From positions 1 through 38,155 of the forward strand of contig JAISGM010000002.1 of NCBI GenBank assembly GCA_031263085.1: 38,155 nucleotides of DNA, in the 5' to 3' direction. The notes below the pieces were generated by a model that saw only the letters and a list, made by a program, of their open reading frames with translations, was not told the DNA's origin and did not search any database. Of this stretch, positions 26,557 to 36,339 are shown one piece after another; position 1 is the first letter of the stretch; every line of letters starts with the position of its first letter. The translations under genes and the position numbers were made by a program. This stretch comes from Coxiellaceae bacterium. GTDB lineage: Bacteria > Pseudomonadota > Gammaproteobacteria > UBA9339.

Positions 26557-27534
26557 ATGAAAATTTCAAAGCCATTAGGTATAGCTATTTGGGGATTAGG
26601 TAGTCATGTATGGAAGAATATTTTACCAGCTATATCAGCTTCTGATGTAGTTGAATTAGTGGGAGTTCATACAAGAAATACTACAAAAGCAGAACGAGTG
26701 ATTAGTAATTTTGGTGGTAAATTTTGGTCAACTACTGAACATATGCTGAGTGATCCTTTGGTGGACATTGTTTATGTTGCAACTCCAACTGGATTACATT
26801 TTGAGCATGGTATGATGGTATTAGGGGCTAATAAAAATCTCTTATGTGAAAAATCATTAACACATGATTCTAGTAAATCTTTGTGTCTAATTAATTGTGC
26901 TAAATCAAAAGATTTAATTATACTTGAGGCTTTCATGTATCTATATCATCCTCAATTTTTAACTGCATTAAATATTGTAACTAATCCTGATTTTGGAAAA
27001 ATATTACACATATCAAGTAATTTCGGTATTCCTAGAATACCTAAATCTAGTTTTAGGACATCAAAAAAACTTGGTGGTGGAGCATTTTTGGATGTTGGTT
27101 GTTATCCTATATCTATTGCTGTATCTTTGGTTCAGAAATTACCTAAAGTGCTACAATTCATAAAAACTAAAGATATAATGGATGATATTGATATTTCAGG
27201 GGTGGCAACTCTATTTTTCCCTTCTAATATTACTGCTCATCTTGGATGGGGGTATTATCGTGCTTATCGTGCTGAATTAATGGTATGGGGAGAAAAACAA
27301 TCCTTTTATGTGAATTATATTTTTTCGAAGCCAGATACTTATGAATCTCAAGTATTATTAAGCGATAAATATGGTAATATTGTCCCGATCATAATAAATC
27401 CTGCTAACAGTTTCGTTGAAATGTTTAAAGTTCTTAAGCTATCATTTACTTCAGAAAATGAGAGAAAACGCCTTTGGAATCTTGCTACATTGCAGGCAAA
27501 AACAATGGGACTATTCCAAGATGATAGATTATAG
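26557..27534 (+). CDS. Second Gfo/Idh/MocA oxidoreductase, probable NDP-sugar ketoreductase
   Basis: NAD(P)-dependent reductase of the glucose-fructose oxidoreductase family. Rossmann motif IAIWGLGSHVWKNILPA (about 9-25), cofactor/catalytic CEKSLT (the usual EKP carries Ser for Pro), and the signature ILEAFMYLYHPQF. LGGGAFLDVGCYPISIAV is the conserved C-terminal domain entry. Enzymes with this EAFMYxxHPQ pattern include deoxysugar 3-ketoreductases and trans-dihydrodiol dehydrogenase-like proteins. It is distinct from wbpB. It sits 7 bp after wbpL and overlaps the next gene by 14 bp. Context suggests reduction of a keto-sugar nucleotide, possibly after the WbpM dehydratase; this is inferred. 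Confidence 0.85.
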   Translation: MKISKPLGIAIWGLGSHVWKNILPAISASDVVELVGVHTRNTTKAERVISNFGGKFWSTTEHMLSDPLVDIVYVATPTGLHFEHGMMVLGANKNLLCEKSLTHDSSKSLCLINCAKSKDLIILEAFMYLYHPQFLTALNIVTNPDFGKILHISSNFGIPRIPKSSFRTSKKLGGGAFLDVGCYPISIAVSLVQKLPKVLQFIKTKDIMDDIDISGVATLFFPSNITAHLGWGYYRAYRAELMVWGEKQSFYVNYIFSKPDTYESQVLLSDKYGNIVPIIINPANSFVEMFKVLKLSFTSENERKRLWNLATLQAKTMGLFQDDRL

Positions 27535-28177
27535 AAATAATCAAGTAAAACATATTTTACGTATGGTATCTAATGGTCTGCATGTTATAGATCCTAGTAG
27601 GATTGACGTTCGTGGAAATTTAGAATTTGGTAATAACGTTTTTATTGATATTAATGTTATCTTTATTGGTGTTGTGATTTTAGGAAATAATGTAAAAATT
27701 GGGCCAGGATGCATTATAAATAATACCGTTATTCACGAGAACACGTATGTAAAAGAATATTCCGGAATAGAGGGATCAATGATAGGGAAAAAATGTATTA
27801 TTGGTCCATATGCAAGAATTAGACCATCTTCTAATATAGGGGATATTTCACAAATTGGTAATTTCGTTGAAATTAAGGATTCCATTATAGGAAGTAATTG
27901 TAAAATTAATCATCATAGCTTTATTGGTAATGCTATTATAGGAGCAGATGCGATAATTGGTGCAGGATGTATTACTTGTAATTTTGATGGACAAAAAGCA
28001 GTTCAAACAATCATCGGCAATAAGGCTTATATTGGCGCTGGAGTACAATTGGTGGCACCTATTAATATAGGTGAAAATTCTACTATAGGAGCAGGATCAG
28101 TAATAACAGAAGATGTAGTTGAATATTCTAAGGTATTAGCAAGATCTAGACAGGTTACAATTAAGCAAAGGAATTAA
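27521..28177 (+). CDS. Free-standing GlmU C-terminal-type acetyltransferase (left-handed beta-helix)
   Basis: Aligns by eye with the acetyltransferase half of GlmU over its whole length: IDVRGNLEFGNNVFIDINV, then IIGPYARIRPSS, QIGNFVEIKDSIIGS, KINHHSFIGNAIIG (the His matches the GlmU catalytic histidine), IIGAGCITCNFDGQ and LVAPINIGENSTIGAGSVIT. The uridylyltransferase domain (LxxGxGTRM) is absent; upstream sequence is the end of the reductase gene in another frame. ATG 27521 keeps the GlmU linker helix before the beta-helix; the frame is open further upstream but within the reductase gene. 218 residues. It is probably an N-acetyl- or acyltransferase acting on an amino sugar of this pathway, opposite the PIG-L deacetylase encoded next door. 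It ends 4 bp inside that convergent gene. Confidence 0.87.
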   Translation: MIDYRNNQVKHILRMVSNGLHVIDPSRIDVRGNLEFGNNVFIDINVIFIGVVILGNNVKIGPGCIINNTVIHENTYVKEYSGIEGSMIGKKCIIGPYARIRPSSNIGDISQIGNFVEIKDSIIGSNCKINHHSFIGNAIIGADAIIGAGCITCNFDGQKAVQTIIGNKAYIGAGVQLVAPINIGENSTIGAGSVITEDVVEYSKVLARSRQVTIKQRN

Positions 28178-28845
28178 GAGCATTTCCTTATAATCTGAAA
28201 GGCCTCTCCATATGCAAAGCCTGCTTGAGTCCCCCTGAATTTACTAAGAGCAATTATCGCTTCAATCGAGCGTGGATTAGGAAAGGGAGAAATTTGTGAT
28301 TGATAACACTCTAGAGATGCAATCTTTACATCTATGTATCCCGTTATATCTATAATCCAATTGGGTACGAAATTAGATTCTATATGCGGTGCATTCCAAT
28401 GAGTTTCCGACAAAGTTTCGTAAGCGGCAATCATATCAATAAATTTGCCTTTTTTAATTGGCCTTGTTGCTACCATAGCGCTTTCAAAGACTATCCGATG
28501 ATCTATATGTCTATCTGGATATGGGCAGAATACTATATTTGGTTCTATTTCATAAACAATATCACATATTTTAGCATTAAATTGATATGTAGGTATCTCT
28601 TTCAAAGTTGTTGCAGGAAAATCTAAAAAGATAGATCTTTTAATATTGGCTTTTTTATGCGCTAACTTGGATTCTTTAACAGTTTGTTGATAAATATCTT
28701 CTGAATATAAAGGTGGTCTATGTCCAGCAATCGTGAGTACGGTAACATCGTATCCAATCGCAGCATATTTAGCTGCACTTCCACCAACACCAAGAATTTC
28801 ATCATCAGGATGGGGCGCAATGATAAGTATTTTCTTTTTCATCAT
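28174..28845 (-). CDS. PIG-L/LmbE-family zinc N-deacetylase
   Basis: Zn-dependent removal of an N-acetyl (or similar) group from a sugar. The family motif APHPDDEILGVGG (His-12, Asp-15) and the third metal ligand region DRHIDHR (His pair near 115-118) are intact, so it should be active. 223 residues, single domain, no signal or membrane segment, so it works in the cytoplasm on a nucleotide sugar or lipid-linked sugar. Last gene of the minus-strand set cupin-methyltransferase-PIG-L, 15 bp after the methyltransferase, and convergent with the GlmU-like gene (4-bp overlap of ends). A deacetylase beside an acetyltransferase suggests exchange of the N-acyl group; the substrate is unknown. Confidence 0.9.
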   Translation of the reverse strand: MMKKKILIIAPHPDDEILGVGGSAAKYAAIGYDVTVLTIAGHRPPLYSEDIYQQTVKESKLAHKKANIKRSIFLDFPATTLKEIPTYQFNAKICDIVYEIEPNIVFCPYPDRHIDHRIVFESAMVATRPIKKGKFIDMIAAYETLSETHWNAPHIESNFVPNWIIDITGYIDVKIASLECYQSQISPFPNPRSIEAIIALSKFRGTQAGFAYGEAFQIIRKCS

Positions 28846-28860
28846 AAACTTAAATCAATA

Positions 28861-30123
28861 CTAAAATATTTTTACCTCTGGCATTGGTACAATGAAGTTT
28901 CCACCTGAACTCTTATATTTTTGATGTTTTTTCATTATATCTTCGGCAAAATTCCATGCAAGAATAACAAGATAGTCAGGTTGACGCTTATACAATACAT
29001 CGGTCCCATATACTGGAATATGATGTCCAGGGCTATATAGTCCTTGTTTTAGTTTATTATCATCTATTAGGAAATCTAATTTATCTCCAAGACCAAAGTG
29101 AGTCAGTAGAGTAGTGGCTTTAGTAGGGGCGCCATAACCAGCTATTGTTTTATTTTTTTGCTTGATTTCTTTAATTAAAGTTACTAATTCTAGTTTCACT
29201 TTGTGAATTTTCTTTTCAAAGTTTTGGAAAATGGTATATTGATTCATACCGCTTAGTTTTTCTAAGTTTAGAATCTCAGCTACTGATGTATCTATTGAAT
29301 AAGGCCCATTATTTTTTTGAGCAATAATACGAATTGATCCTCCCTGAGGAGAAATTCTCTTTACAGAGATAATTTGCATATTTTTGCTCTTAAAAAATGA
29401 CACTAATGGAAATAGCGAATGATAATCTAAATGTTCATGGTAGATGGTATCAAACCAAGTATGTTCTATAACATCAAATAAATATCCAACCTCCATAACG
29501 AACAGACCATCATCATTCAACCAATATTTTACGCCTTCAATTACATCAGGTAAATCATCAATATGTGCGCAAGTGTTATGAGAATTAATTAGTTGAGCTT
29601 TACCATATTTAGATACATATCGTTTCGCTACATTTGAAGAAAAAAACTCACATAGAGTTTCAATACCATTTTTATTAGCTTCCGCTACAATTTCAGTTGC
29701 TGGATCTATTCCTAGTGTTCTGTATCCTCTTCTTTTGAAGAAGCTTAATGACGTTCCATCGTTGGAACCGATATCTAAAATTAAGCTGTTTTTTTTAATT
29801 TGATACCGCGATAGAATTTCCTGAGAATATCTTTCAAGGTGGTCAACAAATACTAAAGAAGTGCTGGAAACGTACGAATATTTTTGTTGATATAGAATTT
29901 CTGGATCAACAACATATACTAATTGAACATGTTTGCAATCATCGCAAAAATTAAGTTCTAAGGGGTAATTTTTTTGATGTCGATCGATTAGTGGTTCAGT
30001 TACAAAATGATTACCAATAGCAGTCGGGGTTAATTTTAAAACAGAAATTAATTTAGTACTTTGACACAATCTGCATTTAATTTTTTTATAGTAGTCCATA
30101 AAATTATGGAATGTTTTTATCAT
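28861..30123 (-). CDS. SAM-dependent sugar C-methyltransferase (TylC3/NovU type)
   Basis: Three-part enzyme of the deoxysugar C-methyltransferase family. The N-terminal zinc domain has Cys pairs near 17/20 and 60/63 (CRLC...CDDC). The SAM-binding domain has LILDIGSNDGTSLSFF (about 114-129) and VMEVGYLFDVIEHTWFDTIYHEH. The C-terminal Rossmann-like domain starts about 325 (IAGYGAPTKATTLL, then LDFLIDDNKLKQG). In known members the methyl goes to C3 or C5 of a 4-keto-NDP-sugar, giving branched sugars such as mycarose or virenose. ATG 30123 overlaps the cupin gene end by 20 bp; a later ATG (30099) is possible. 420 residues, full length. Confidence 0.92.
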   Translation of the reverse strand: MIKTFHNFMDYYKKIKCRLCQSTKLISVLKLTPTAIGNHFVTEPLIDRHQKNYPLELNFCDDCKHVQLVYVVDPEILYQQKYSYVSSTSLVFVDHLERYSQEILSRYQIKKNSLILDIGSNDGTSLSFFKRRGYRTLGIDPATEIVAEANKNGIETLCEFFSSNVAKRYVSKYGKAQLINSHNTCAHIDDLPDVIEGVKYWLNDDGLFVMEVGYLFDVIEHTWFDTIYHEHLDYHSLFPLVSFFKSKNMQIISVKRISPQGGSIRIIAQKNNGPYSIDTSVAEILNLEKLSGMNQYTIFQNFEKKIHKVKLELVTLIKEIKQKNKTIAGYGAPTKATTLLTHFGLGDKLDFLIDDNKLKQGLYSPGHHIPVYGTDVLYKRQPDYLVILAWNFAEDIMKKHQKYKSSGGNFIVPMPEVKIF

Positions 30124-30553
30124 CAATTAAGGTAACTCTTACAACATCATTCTCATAGCTTTCTTGGTCACGAAGATTTCTACTAATTGCTAGTAGAGAA
30201 GTATCCTCCAGAAATACTGTAGTATGATCTTCCATAGGTGGTGTAAAAATTAAATCACCTTGTTTAACAAAAATCTCCATTGGAGATAGATTGCTGCCTG
30301 TTGGTCGATGATAGTATTTTATTTTTCCAGAAAGTATGTACATGTAGTGCCAATCAGTTTTATGATAATGATTGGAGCGCACACTTCCTTTTTTAGAAGT
30401 AATTAAAGTTACATTTTTTACCGGAAGATTTACTATACCTTGAATACTACCACGCTTATCTATATGCGGTGTGGATAGTGAAACTAGGGTACTTTTAGGC
30501 CATAATTTCTTTTCATCAAGCTCCATAACTTTCCAATTAAGTTCATTAGACAT
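30104..30553 (-). CDS. Cupin-domain protein of a sugar-modification operon
   Basis: Single cupin barrel of 149 residues. Motif 1 lies around HYHKTDWHYMYILSGKIKY (metal-binding His candidates), motif 2 in GDLIFTPPMEDHTTVF. It opens with DKRGSIQGIVN, a pattern shared with dTDP-sugar isomerase/epimerase-like cupins, and ends EDTSLLAISRNLRDQESYENDVVRV. It heads the minus-strand operon with the C-methyltransferase and PIG-L deacetylase. It is probably an isomerase or epimerase on a keto-sugar nucleotide, or a metal-dependent helper enzyme. The reaction cannot be read from sequence. The start ATG follows GAGATATAGATT. Confidence 0.8.
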   Translation of the reverse strand: MSNELNWKVMELDEKKLWPKSTLVSLSTPHIDKRGSIQGIVNLPVKNVTLITSKKGSVRSNHYHKTDWHYMYILSGKIKYYHRPTGSNLSPMEIFVKQGDLIFTPPMEDHTTVFLEDTSLLAISRNLRDQESYENDVVRVTLIDDKNIP

Positions 30554-30621
30554 AATCTATATCTCGCTATGTATGGTAATTAATAATAAAATAAAGTATA
30601 AAGATACCTATCTATTTAGTC

Positions 30622-30627
30622 TATAAT
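30622..30627 (+). promoter_or_regulatory. Possible -10 element of wbpM (leaderless start)
   Basis: A perfect TATAAT ends 9 bases before the wbpM ATG (30637), which would start the message at or next to the initiation codon. There is no Shine-Dalgarno in the gap, which fits a leaderless mRNA. No good -35 is present, so confidence is low. Confidence 0.3.
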
Positions 30628-30636
30628 CTTTTTATT

Positions 30637-32484
30637 ATGAAAGATACTTTATTACGGAAAATATCTACTTTATTGAGATGGCGTCTCATATCAACATTAA
30701 TTGATTTATGTGCCATAGTAGCTGCTTGGTACGGCTCTTACTGGCTTAGATTTAATCTTGGAGTTATTCCCAAACAAGAATTTTTACATGCGTCATACTT
30801 GCTTCCGTTTTTAATGTTAGTGCAATCTTTAGTATCTTGGCTTCTAGGATTAGATCGTGGTATTTGGAGATTCGCATCATTGTCAGATCTGATGCGTATC
30901 TTAAAGGTAGTTTTAGTTGGTGCAATTATTTCTTTAGCTGGATTGTTTTTTGTTCCTTTCAGCATTCCCCGTTCTATTATTCCTATTTATGTTTGGTTGT
31001 CAGTAAGTATATTGGGTGGTGCGAGATTATTTTATCGTTGGCTCAAAAATTATCGTGGTGGTTTTAAAGAAGGGAAGAAAGCATTGATAGTAGGAGCTGG
31101 TCAAGTTGCAGAGTTATTATTGCGTGAACTTACGAGGGACCATTACTTTAATGATTATAATGTTGTGGCTATGATTGATGATGATTTATTGAAAAAAGGA
31201 TGCGAAATTCATGGCATAAGAGTTATTGGAAATCTAGATGATATTCCTATGGTTGTTGATAAATATGAAGTTGAATTAATAATTATAGCTATAAGTTCTG
31301 CAAAATCAGAAATTATTAATAAAATTATTGATTGTTGTAAGAAATTAAAAATTGAATCACGTATAGTACCAAGTTTGCATGGTTTTTTTAGTGGTAGCGC
31401 AGCTATTAACACTTTGCGTGAGATTTCTGTTGAGGATTTATTAGGACGTAACGAAGTAAATTCGGATTGGGATAAAATAGCTAGAATGATAAATGGCAAA
31501 AAAATTATTGTTAGTGGTGGTGGAGGATCTATTGGTTCAGAGCTTTGTCGGCAAATAGCTTATCTGGCGCCATCGTTGTTAGTAGTTATCGATAATAGTG
31601 AATATAATTTATATACTATTGATAAGGAGTTACGAGAAAAATTTCCTCAACTACAATTGATTACTCTTTTAATAGATATTACTGACTATATATCAGTCCA
31701 AAATATTATGAAGCAATATTCTCTAGATATTGTTTTTCATGCTGCGGCATATAAACATGTACCTCTTTTAGAATATCAAGTGCGTGCTGCTATGAGAAAT
31801 AATATATTAGGGACTTTTAATATTGCTAAAGCTTCAGTTGATAATGAAATTAAAACTTTTGTTTTAATTTCAACTGATAAGGCAGTGAATCCAGCAAATA
31901 TAATGGGAGCTACTAAAAGAGCGGCGGAAATAATTTGTCAGAATATGAACGAATCAAATACTACCAGTTTTATTACAGTTCGTTTTGGTAATGTTCTTGG
32001 TTCTTCTGGAAGTGTAATTCCCCTGTTTAAAGAACAATTAATAAATGGTAAAGATTTAACTGTTACCCATCCAGATGTTACCAGATATTTTATGACTATA
32101 CCTGAAGCAACGCAATTGATTTTACAGGCTACTATTTTAGGTAAATCCGGAGAAATACTTGTATTAGACATGGGAAAACCTGTAAAAATTAAGGAATTGG
32201 CAGAGCAAATTATTTATCTTTCTGGTAAAAAAATTGGAAAAAATATAAATATAAAATATATAGGACTTCGTTCCGGAGAAAAATTATATGAAGAGCTATT
32301 TTATAATTCTGAAGAATTGTTGTCTACGTCTCATGTAAAGATCAAACATGCCAAATATCAAGTATTAGATAGGAAAATAACGCCCCATCATATCGATAGA
32401 TTGCAAGCAATGTTTGATGCTAACGAAAGTGAAGAAAAATTTAAGGAATTACTGATACAGATGGTTCCAGAATATAAAGCATAG
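30637..32484 (+). CDS. wbpM: Membrane-bound NDP-sugar 4,6-dehydratase (WbpM/PglF/CapD family)
   Basis: Converts UDP-GlcNAc to a UDP-4-keto-6-deoxy-hexosamine, the entry to FucNAc, QuiNAc and bacillosamine-type sugars. Four N-terminal helices (about 15-130) anchor it. A first Rossmann-like domain has IVGAGQVAELLLREL (151-165). The catalytic SDR domain has SGGGGSIGSELCRQI (293-307) and ISTDKAVNPANIMGATKR (411-428), where Met-423 replaces the usual SDR tyrosine and Lys-427 is kept, as in this subfamily. RSGEKLYEELF follows near the C-terminus. 615 residues, normal for the long form. In Pseudomonas the gene closes the O-antigen locus, as here. Its stop is 1 bp from the convergent infB stop. Confidence 0.93.
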   Translation: MKDTLLRKISTLLRWRLISTLIDLCAIVAAWYGSYWLRFNLGVIPKQEFLHASYLLPFLMLVQSLVSWLLGLDRGIWRFASLSDLMRILKVVLVGAIISLAGLFFVPFSIPRSIIPIYVWLSVSILGGARLFYRWLKNYRGGFKEGKKALIVGAGQVAELLLRELTRDHYFNDYNVVAMIDDDLLKKGCEIHGIRVIGNLDDIPMVVDKYEVELIIIAISSAKSEIINKIIDCCKKLKIESRIVPSLHGFFSGSAAINTLREISVEDLLGRNEVNSDWDKIARMINGKKIIVSGGGGSIGSELCRQIAYLAPSLLVVIDNSEYNLYTIDKELREKFPQLQLITLLIDITDYISVQNIMKQYSLDIVFHAAAYKHVPLLEYQVRAAMRNNILGTFNIAKASVDNEIKTFVLISTDKAVNPANIMGATKRAAEIICQNMNESNTTSFITVRFGNVLGSSGSVIPLFKEQLINGKDLTVTHPDVTRYFMTIPEATQLILQATILGKSGEILVLDMGKPVKIKELAEQIIYLSGKKIGKNINIKYIGLRSGEKLYEELFYNSEELLSTSHVKIKHAKYQVLDRKITPHHIDRLQAMFDANESEEKFKELLIQMVPEYKA

Positions 32485-32485
32485 T

Positions 32486-34765
32486 TTATGATTCCAGTGT
32501 ACGTTTAATTGTAATTGTCTTGTAAATTTCGATCTGGTCACCAGCTTTAATATCATTGAAACTTTTAATCCCGATGCCGCATTCCATTCCTTGACGTACC
32601 TCTGAAACATCATCTTTGAATCTACGCAAAGATTCTAATTCTCCATGATAAATAACTATATTATCGCGAATAACCCTAATAGGATTTCCTCTTTTTATTG
32701 TACCCTCTGCCACCATACAGCCAGCAATAATACCAAATTTTGAAGAGCGAAACACATTTCGTACCTCGGCAAGCCCAATAATTTGCTCCTCATGCCTAGG
32801 GGAAAGCATCTCAGTCAAAGCAATCTTTATATCATCGATTAATTTATAAATGACACTATAATATCGTATATCTATTCCTTCTTTCTCGGCTAAAGTTTTG
32901 GCGACACTATCTGCGCGCACATTGAATCCAATAATAATACCTTCAGATACTAAAGCTAAATTAACATCTGATTCAGTAATTCTGCCAACACCGTTCGAGA
33001 TTACTTTAATTTTAACTTCATCAATATCAATTTTATTAAGTGTATTAATAATTGCTTCCGAGGAACCATGAACATCTGTTTTCAAGACAATATTCAGAAT
33101 CTTAATTTTTTTATCATGTATTCCAGATAGAATATCCTCTAATTTAGTAGTTTGTTGTTTCGCTAATTTAGCATCACGATATTTGTTTTGACGAAGTAAG
33201 GTTATTTCCCTTGCCATTTTTTCATTAGCAACTACAACGGCTTCATCTCCAGCATTCGGTACACCAGATAGCCCTAATATTTCAACAGGTATTGATGGTC
33301 CAGCATCGATGATTTTTTTACCTGCATCATCAAACATAGCTCTTATTTTTCCATAATATAGCCCGGCTATTAAAATGTCTCCTTGATGTAAAATACCTCG
33401 TTGTATTAATACGGATGCTACTGGACCATATCCTTTGTCTAAATGTGCTTCTATTACTATACCACGCGCAAAACATTTAACCGGGGCTTTTAATTCTTGA
33501 ATTTCAGCCAGAACTGAGATAGATTCTAGAAGATTATCAATACCTTCACCTGTTTTTGCAGAAATTTTCTGAAAAATAGTATCTCCACCCCATTCTTCAG
33601 AAAGGACATTATATTTGGTTAGTTCTGTTTTAATTCGCTCCAAGTCACTGTCGAGTTTATCTATTTTATTAATGGCTACAATTAATGGCACTTTAGCAGC
33701 TTGAGCATGGTGAATTGCTTCAATAGTCTGTGGTTTAACTCCATCATCTGCTGCTATTATTAGAACTATAATATCAGTGCATTTTGCCCCCCTAGCGCGC
33801 ATAGCGGTAAACGCTTCGTGTCCTGGGGTATCTAAAAAAGTAATTATTCCTTTTTTAGTATTAACGTGATAAGCGCCAATATGCTGGGTAATGCCACCGG
33901 CTTCTCGAAGTGCAACTTTAGTACGTCTAATATAATCCAAAAGAGAAGTTTTACCGTGATCTACGTGTCCCATAATAGTTACTACAGGGGCTCTTGGTAA
34001 TAATTCACAAAGATTCACATCTTCTATCAATGCTAAACTATCTTCTAATTCAGTTTTTTTAGATAGTTTAGTTTTAAATCCCATCTCTTCAGCAACTAGA
34101 ACAGCTGTATCTTGATCAATTGCTTGATTAATAACAGCTATTATTCCCATTTTCATCATACTTTTGATTAACTCCGTGGCTTTAATTGCCATTTTTTGAG
34201 CCAATTCCATTACCGTTAAGGTTTCGGGGATAGTAATTTCTTTTACTATTGTTGTCTCTAGTTTTTCAAAACTTTCAACTTCATATTTTTTTTTAACTAC
34301 TGTAGCTCTAGTTGTTTTTTTAAGAGTTTGTTTAATTTCAGTATGAACATGCTTTTTGGATTTAACTGTTGTGGTTGTAATTTCTTTAGTTCTTATTTTA
34401 TCTGATTGATTCTTAGAGGGCATAACACGAACTGTCTCTAAATCTGTTACTTTAGCTTCATTCTCAGGTGCTGATTTCTTAAAATCATGATACATACGAC
34501 GCTTACGCACTGTAACATTAATCACGTTACGAGTTGGAGCAACAGAATTGCCAATGATTGGTTTTTTAAGTTTTAGGGTTGCGGCAACTTCAGGTTGTGT
34601 AATATGAAGAGATTTAATGTAATCTAGGAGAAGTTGTTTTTGGTTGTCTGAAATTTTTTGATTAGAATCATTTATCGTAATACCAGCATCTTTCAAGCGG
34701 AGTAAGAGTTGATTAGAAGATATTCCTACCATTTTAGCTAATTGTTCTACTGTAATATTCGACAT
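32486..34765 (-). CDS. infB: Translation initiation factor IF-2
   Basis: GTPase that brings initiator tRNA to the ribosome and promotes subunit joining. The N-terminal IF2_N repeat ([20 protein letters not shown]) is followed by a basic linker and a second IF2_N-like segment (about 185-235, [20 protein letters not shown]). G domain: GHVDHGKT (266-273), [16 protein letters not shown]. Domains II-IV follow through to [10 protein letters not shown]. 759 residues, shorter than E. coli IF-2 in the linker. I start at ATG 34765, one base after the nusA stop, rather than TTG 34774; the close stop/start implies coupling with nusA. Its cargo tRNA gene is upstream in the same arrangement. Confidence 0.98.
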   Translation of the reverse strand: MSNITVEQLAKMVGISSNQLLLRLKDAGITINDSNQKISDNQKQLLLDYIKSLHITQPEVAATLKLKKPIIGNSVAPTRNVINVTVRKRRMYHDFKKSAPENEAKVTDLETVRVMPSKNQSDKIRTKEITTTTVKSKKHVHTEIKQTLKKTTRATVVKKKYEVESFEKLETTIVKEITIPETLTVMELAQKMAIKATELIKSMMKMGIIAVINQAIDQDTAVLVAEEMGFKTKLSKKTELEDSLALIEDVNLCELLPRAPVVTIMGHVDHGKTSLLDYIRRTKVALREAGGITQHIGAYHVNTKKGIITFLDTPGHEAFTAMRARGAKCTDIIVLIIAADDGVKPQTIEAIHHAQAAKVPLIVAINKIDKLDSDLERIKTELTKYNVLSEEWGGDTIFQKISAKTGEGIDNLLESISVLAEIQELKAPVKCFARGIVIEAHLDKGYGPVASVLIQRGILHQGDILIAGLYYGKIRAMFDDAGKKIIDAGPSIPVEILGLSGVPNAGDEAVVVANEKMAREITLLRQNKYRDAKLAKQQTTKLEDILSGIHDKKIKILNIVLKTDVHGSSEAIINTLNKIDIDEVKIKVISNGVGRITESDVNLALVSEGIIIGFNVRADSVAKTLAEKEGIDIRYYSVIYKLIDDIKIALTEMLSPRHEEQIIGLAEVRNVFRSSKFGIIAGCMVAEGTIKRGNPIRVIRDNIVIYHGELESLRRFKDDVSEVRQGMECGIGIKSFNDIKAGDQIEIYKTITIKRTLES

Positions 34766-34766
34766 A

Positions 34767-36254
34767 TTATTCAAACCATGGTTTACGTGCCACCATAATT
34801 AACTTTGCCGCATCTTCTTGATTTAGTTCTTTAATACTATCCAAATCGTCTGTAGCCTGTTCAGCTAAATCCTCTCTAGTAATTATCCCTTTACTAGCTA
34901 ACACATAGGCTAAATGTCTCGTCATTCCTTCTAATTCTAGTAAATCTTGAGCCGGCTCTACCGCACCAGCATCGCTAGTTCCAGATAAAACTAACTCTAA
35001 AAGAGAATCACGTGCGCGATTGCGCAATGTCTCTGCAAGATCTTTGTCAAATCCTTCGATGGATAATAGTTCTTCAAGAGGGGCATAAGCCACGTCCTCA
35101 AGAGTTCTAAATCCTTCTTGTACTAAAATATTTGCCAAATCATTGTCAACAGCTAAATTTTCGATAAATATCGAACCTACATTTTTTTCTTCAGTTTTGC
35201 TTTTGCGTTCCGCTTCTTCAACGCCAATAACATTTAACTTCCAACCTGATAATTCGCTAGCTAATTTGACATTTTGACCATTACGTCCAATAGCAAGCGC
35301 TAATTGATCTTCGCGCACAGCTATATCCATAGCCTTTTTGTCTTCGTCAACCACAATAGAGACAATTTCAGCAGGAGACATGGCATTTACTACTAATTGT
35401 GCCGGATCATCATCCCATAAAATCACATCAATTCGTTCCCCGCTTAATTCATTAGAAACATTTTGCACTCGTGAGCCACGAATACCAATACAGGCGCCAA
35501 TAGGATCGATACGACCATCATTAGTTTTTACCGCTATTTTAGATCGTAATCCATGATCCCTGGCTACAGCTTTAATATTAATTATACCTTCAATGATTTC
35601 TGGAACTTCTAATTTAAATAATTCAATAAGCATCTTAGGTACGGTTCTGCTCATAACTAACAATGGCCCTTTGGAAGAATCACTGCGGACATTGACTAGT
35701 ATGCCTCGTATTCTATCATGTAAACGCAGAGCTTCTTTTGGTAGCATACCATCTCGCAAAATTATGGCTTCTACGCCACTACCCATATCTAAAATGACAT
35801 TATCACGATTAACTTTTTTAACTACTCCCATCATCAAAGTATCAACTAATTTCATATAACGTTTAATAATGTCTTCTCTTTCGGCATTACGAATCTCTCT
35901 CATAATAACTTGTTTAGCAAGCTGTGCCGATATGCGACCAAACTCAACAGATTCGATCGATTCTTCAATAATATCTCCAATCTCAATTTCCTTATTAAGT
36001 TTAAGCGCTTGAGTGAGAGTTATCTGTTTTTCCGGAAATTCTAAATTATCATTATCATTTAATACCGTCCAACAACGAGAAGTTTCGTAGTCTCCAGTTT
36101 TGCGATTAATAACAACCTTAATGTTAACTTCCTCTAGATAACGTTTTGCAGTAACAGCTTCTAAAGCTCGCTCAATCGCGTTAAAGATCACCTCTTTTCC
36201 CATATCTTTTTCATTAGATACCGAATCTACAACTAATAATATTTCCTTGTTCAC
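34767..36254 (-). CDS. nusA: Transcription termination/antitermination factor NusA
   Basis: RNA-polymerase-associated factor controlling pausing, termination and antitermination. In order: N-terminal RNAP-binding domain (1-125), S1 domain (about 132-200), KH1-KH2 (200-345; [19 protein letters not shown], then [19 protein letters not shown]), and two acidic repeats AR1 (about 360-425) and AR2 (about 430-495) typical of gammaproteobacteria. GTG 36254 gives [16 protein letters not shown], nearly the E. coli start, and has AAGGTG at good spacing; a GTG three codons upstream lacks this. 495 residues. rimP, normally just upstream, is not here. AR2 is the SuhB contact in E. coli. Confidence 0.97.
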   Translation of the reverse strand: MNKEILLVVDSVSNEKDMGKEVIFNAIERALEAVTAKRYLEEVNIKVVINRKTGDYETSRCWTVLNDNDNLEFPEKQITLTQALKLNKEIEIGDIIEESIESVEFGRISAQLAKQVIMREIRNAEREDIIKRYMKLVDTLMMGVVKKVNRDNVILDMGSGVEAIILRDGMLPKEALRLHDRIRGILVNVRSDSSKGPLLVMSRTVPKMLIELFKLEVPEIIEGIINIKAVARDHGLRSKIAVKTNDGRIDPIGACIGIRGSRVQNVSNELSGERIDVILWDDDPAQLVVNAMSPAEIVSIVVDEDKKAMDIAVREDQLALAIGRNGQNVKLASELSGWKLNVIGVEEAERKSKTEEKNVGSIFIENLAVDNDLANILVQEGFRTLEDVAYAPLEELLSIEGFDKDLAETLRNRARDSLLELVLSGTSDAGAVEPAQDLLELEGMTRHLAYVLASKGIITREDLAEQATDDLDSIKELNQEDAAKLIMVARKPWFE

Positions 36255-36339
36255 GTCTTTCACCTTAGCGATCTGAAGTTAATTTACTTCTTAGGTTTGT
36301 TAATCCAATATATCAATCATTAATTTTTATATTACCGCA

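Noticed and set aside
33788-33793. C6 run in infB as another phase-variation tract
   Set aside because: Only six bases, in an essential gene where frameshifts would be lethal; a similar G6 occurs in perM.
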